Assembly (NCBI GenBank): GCA_903921455.1
Contig: CAIXPZ010000234.1
Location: 62,001 to 126,000 of the forward strand
Reading direction: 5' to 3'
From: an uncultured Verrucomicrobia subdivision 3 bacterium
Lineage (GTDB): Bacteria; Verrucomicrobiota; Verrucomicrobiae; Limisphaerales; UBA11358
DNA: 64,000 nucleotides
The position numbers and the translations under genes are program-made. Position 1 is the first letter of the stretch, and each line of letters starts with the position of its first letter. Of this stretch, positions 62,513 through 64,000 are shown piece by piece. The notes under the pieces were generated by a model. The model was not told the DNA's origin and did no database searches. It was given only the letters and a program-made list of their open reading frames with translations.

Positions 62513-63295
62513 TCAGAAGGGGAAGTTGAAAGACTGCTGCGCCGTGGTGTTGGTGCTGTTCAACAGGGCGGTATGTAGACCGCTGACAGTGACAGATTGC
62601 ACGCTGCCGTCGGCCAGGCCGATGTTGCCGCTCTTGGAGTGGAAGTTACTGTCCCAGGACATGCTGTTCGCGTTGTTGTTAAAGGCAAAGGACGTTTGGC
62701 TGCTGCGGGTGCTGGCAGCGGTGTTGCCCAAAGCATACGAGGCAGGCGTGGTCGCGGTCGCGCCCACGGTGCCGATGTTTAAGTCGCCGCTCAGGATCAT
62801 CTGCGGATCCGCTTCCAAGGCGTCACCGTTGACGAAGTAGCTGATTTTGGTGAGCGAACCGGCGCCCTGCTTGGTGCCCGGAGCCAAAATCGTCTGGCCC
62901 AAAGCGTCAACAAAGTTGGTGCCGTAACCGTTGCCGGCCGTGTGGAGGTTGTCCGACGGGCAATAAATGATTTTGGCGGTGGAGAGTTCGTTGGACATCA
63001 CAATGAACACCATGCCGGGGTTCAGCGTGTTGGCCGCAGCCGTGCCGTGGCCCACATATTCATTGGCGCCACCGGAGCTGTAGGTGAGGGCTTGGGGATA
63101 CTTGTCACTGTTGTCACCGGACCAGATGCGGAAGGCGAGGCCGACCTGCTTGAGGTTGTTGACGCAGTTGATTTTCTGGGCCTTTTTCTTGGCGGCGGCG
63201 AGCGCAGGCAAGAGCATGGCGGCGAGAATCGCGATGATCGCGATGACGACTAGGAGTTCGATGAGCGTAAACGCTTTTTTGGTTTGTTGTTTCAT
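62513..63295 (-). CDS. Pseudopilin-like protein with H-X9-DG domain (copy 3)
   Basis: 260 residues from ATG 63295. Leader MKQQTKKA, cleavage before [16 protein letters not shown], then the helix continuation [12 protein letters not shown]. Near the end is [13 protein letters not shown], the exact H-X9-D-G motif. An in-frame upstream start at 63358 adds a non-conserved 21-residue tail and was rejected. It stands alone with its own terminator, so it is a single-gene unit, possibly strongly expressed. Confidence 0.88.
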   Translation of the reverse strand: MKQQTKKAFTLIELLVVIAIIAILAAMLLPALAAAKKKAQKINCVNNLKQVGLAFRIWSGDNSDKYPQALTYSSGGANEYVGHGTAAANTLNPGMVFIVMSNELSTAKIIYCPSDNLHTAGNGYGTNFVDALGQTILAPGTKQGAGSLTKISYFVNGDALEADPQMILSGDLNIGTVGATATTPASYALGNTAASTRSSQTSFAFNNNANSMSWDSNFHSKSGNIGLADGSVQSVTVSGLHTALLNSTNTTAQQSFNFPF

Positions 63296-63665
63296 AATTA
63301 TTTTGTTGTTGTTCCGGTTATCGCACGAGGTTTCGCGCGCGATGGTCACGATGGTCACGGAGTGTTGGATTTACTTTAGCAATGCCGGTGCCAAGGTGAA
63401 AAATTGCAAAAGGCCAATGAATCGACGTTATCCGTTTCGCCGGTAAGGTCAAAAGAGTGAAAAATTCACGCAAGGCGCGTGAGTTTCACGCGCGGCAGCG
63501 AAATGTTATTCACAACTCGGTTGGAAAGGGTCGCGCGAAGGACGCGAAGGCGGCGAAGCGGGGAGCATGGCCTACCTTCGCCGTCTTCGCGTCCTCCGCG
63601 CGACCTAAAACCACAGCGTCGCAGCATTGACACCGTTGCACACTTGGCGAAAACTGTCAGACCTT
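63296..63665. other. Intergenic region between pseudopilin 3 and glyS
   Basis: 370 bases between divergent genes. It contains the 30-base-arm hairpin at 63529-63605; the rest shows no open frame with coding signs and no clear promoter. Confidence 0.6.
63529..63605. repeat. Long imperfect inverted repeat before glyS
   Basis: Arms 63529-63558 and 63576-63605 match at 28 of 30 positions around a 17-base loop. They are built of CGCGAAGG/CTTCGCG units. There is no T-run, and glyS starts 60 bases later. Confidence 0.8.
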
Positions 63666-64000
63666 ATGGCCGAACCTAAAGAAAATTTGCAGATGGAAAA
63701 AATCGTGTCGCTGTGCAAGCGGCGCGGCTTTATTTTTCAGTCGTCGGAGATTTACGGCGGCATCAACGGTTTTTGGGATTACGGCCCGCTCGGCGCGGAA
63801 CTCAAGCGCAACGTCAAGGAGCTCTGGTGGAACACCATGACCCGCCAGCGCGACGACGTCGCCGGCCTCGAGGCCACCATCATCATGTCGCCCGCCATCT
63901 GGAAGGCAAGCGGCCACGTGGATACCTTCAGCGACCCGATGTGCGATTGCAAAAAGTGCAAGAAGCGCCATCGCGCCGATCAGCTATGCGAAGATCAGGG
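63666..64000 (+). CDS. glyS: Glycyl-tRNA synthetase, single-chain type (cut by window edge)
   Basis: The first 111 codons are visible; the gene runs past the right edge. The protein begins M-A-E-P-K-E, then [26 protein letters not shown], the class II motif 1 region of the homodimeric (eukaryote and archaea-like) glycyl-tRNA synthetase, not the alpha/beta two-chain type of E. coli. A Cys-rich insert ([10 protein letters not shown]) follows. It charges tRNA-Gly. Start ATG 63666. Confidence 0.93.
   Translation, partial: MAEPKENLQMEKIVSLCKRRGFIFQSSEIYGGINGFWDYGPLGAELKRNVKELWWNTMTRQRDDVAGLEATIIMSPAIWKASGHVDTFSDPMCDCKKCKKRHRADQLCEDQ

Noticed and set aside
1..64000. Insertion sequences, prophage or integrative element
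   Set aside because: No transposase, integrase, recombinase or phage structural gene was recognised on either strand; only non-coding repeats were found.

Overview
The window looks like a chromosomal segment of a moderately GC-rich Verrucomicrobiota bacterium, most likely of the Pedosphaera/Limisphaera type. This is an inference from gene content. The signs are H-X9-DG pseudopilins with nearly invariant N-termini, a DUF1549/DUF1553 - DUF1501 - PPC-domain cassette, secreted pectin and plant-polysaccharide enzymes (GH28, PL10, GH2, a GH43-like propeller), a membrane TPR protein of the TMTC type, and a single-chain (eukaryote-like) glycyl-tRNA synthetase. No transposase, integrase, phage gene or CRISPR array was seen.

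Layout. 1-10.6 kb: rsgA (cut by the left edge), a GH43-like enzyme, a CBM48 protein, OsmC, two small unknown or DUF proteins, a CBS-DRTGG pyrophosphatase, a convergent pectinase pair (GH28 and PL10), a lipid kinase, a membrane-anchored GrpE-like protein and RadC. 10.6-12.3 kb: a small histidine-kinase-DHp-like protein and an ECF sigma / membrane anti-sigma-like / CpxP-like operon. 12.3-13.7 kb: two translationally coupled thymidylate-kinase-like genes reading left. 13.9-27.5 kb: a complete nuoBCDEFGHIJKLMN run for respiratory complex I. It lacks nuoA, and a tRNA-Gln(CUG) lies in antisense between nuoE and nuoF. 27.5-33.1 kb: pyk, ferredoxin, a TlpA-like thioredoxin, a DUF2007-like protein, prfB with the classic +1 frameshift, and trpC.

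33-41 kb: pseudopilin 1, a lipoprotein, surA-pdxA with a previously overlooked 58-residue membrane protein in front, an HTH-like/metallo-beta-lactamase protein, a DegT aminotransferase, class II aldolase, and a two-domain RidA-fold protein resembling chorismatases. 41-51 kb: the DUF1549/DUF1553-DUF1501-PPC operon, a GH2 enzyme and an S10 carboxypeptidase. 51-56.3 kb: pseudopilin 2 followed by a 1364-residue repeat-bearing secreted protein. 56.6-64 kb: leuB, the TMTC-like TPR protein, a Nudix hydrolase, tadA, a 1.5-kb gene-free repeat region, pseudopilin 3, and glyS (cut by the right edge).

The most unusual items are these. The second thymidylate-kinase-like gene has an Arg in place of the P-loop Lys, and it is translationally coupled to a normal paralogue. 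A tRNA gene with its own promoter runs against the nuo operon, which itself lacks nuoA. A GrpE-like domain is tethered to the membrane. Several families of intergenic palindromes and direct repeats sit between genes, especially at 56.4-56.6 kb and 59.8-63.6 kb. All family calls come from reading motifs by eye; no database search was possible.
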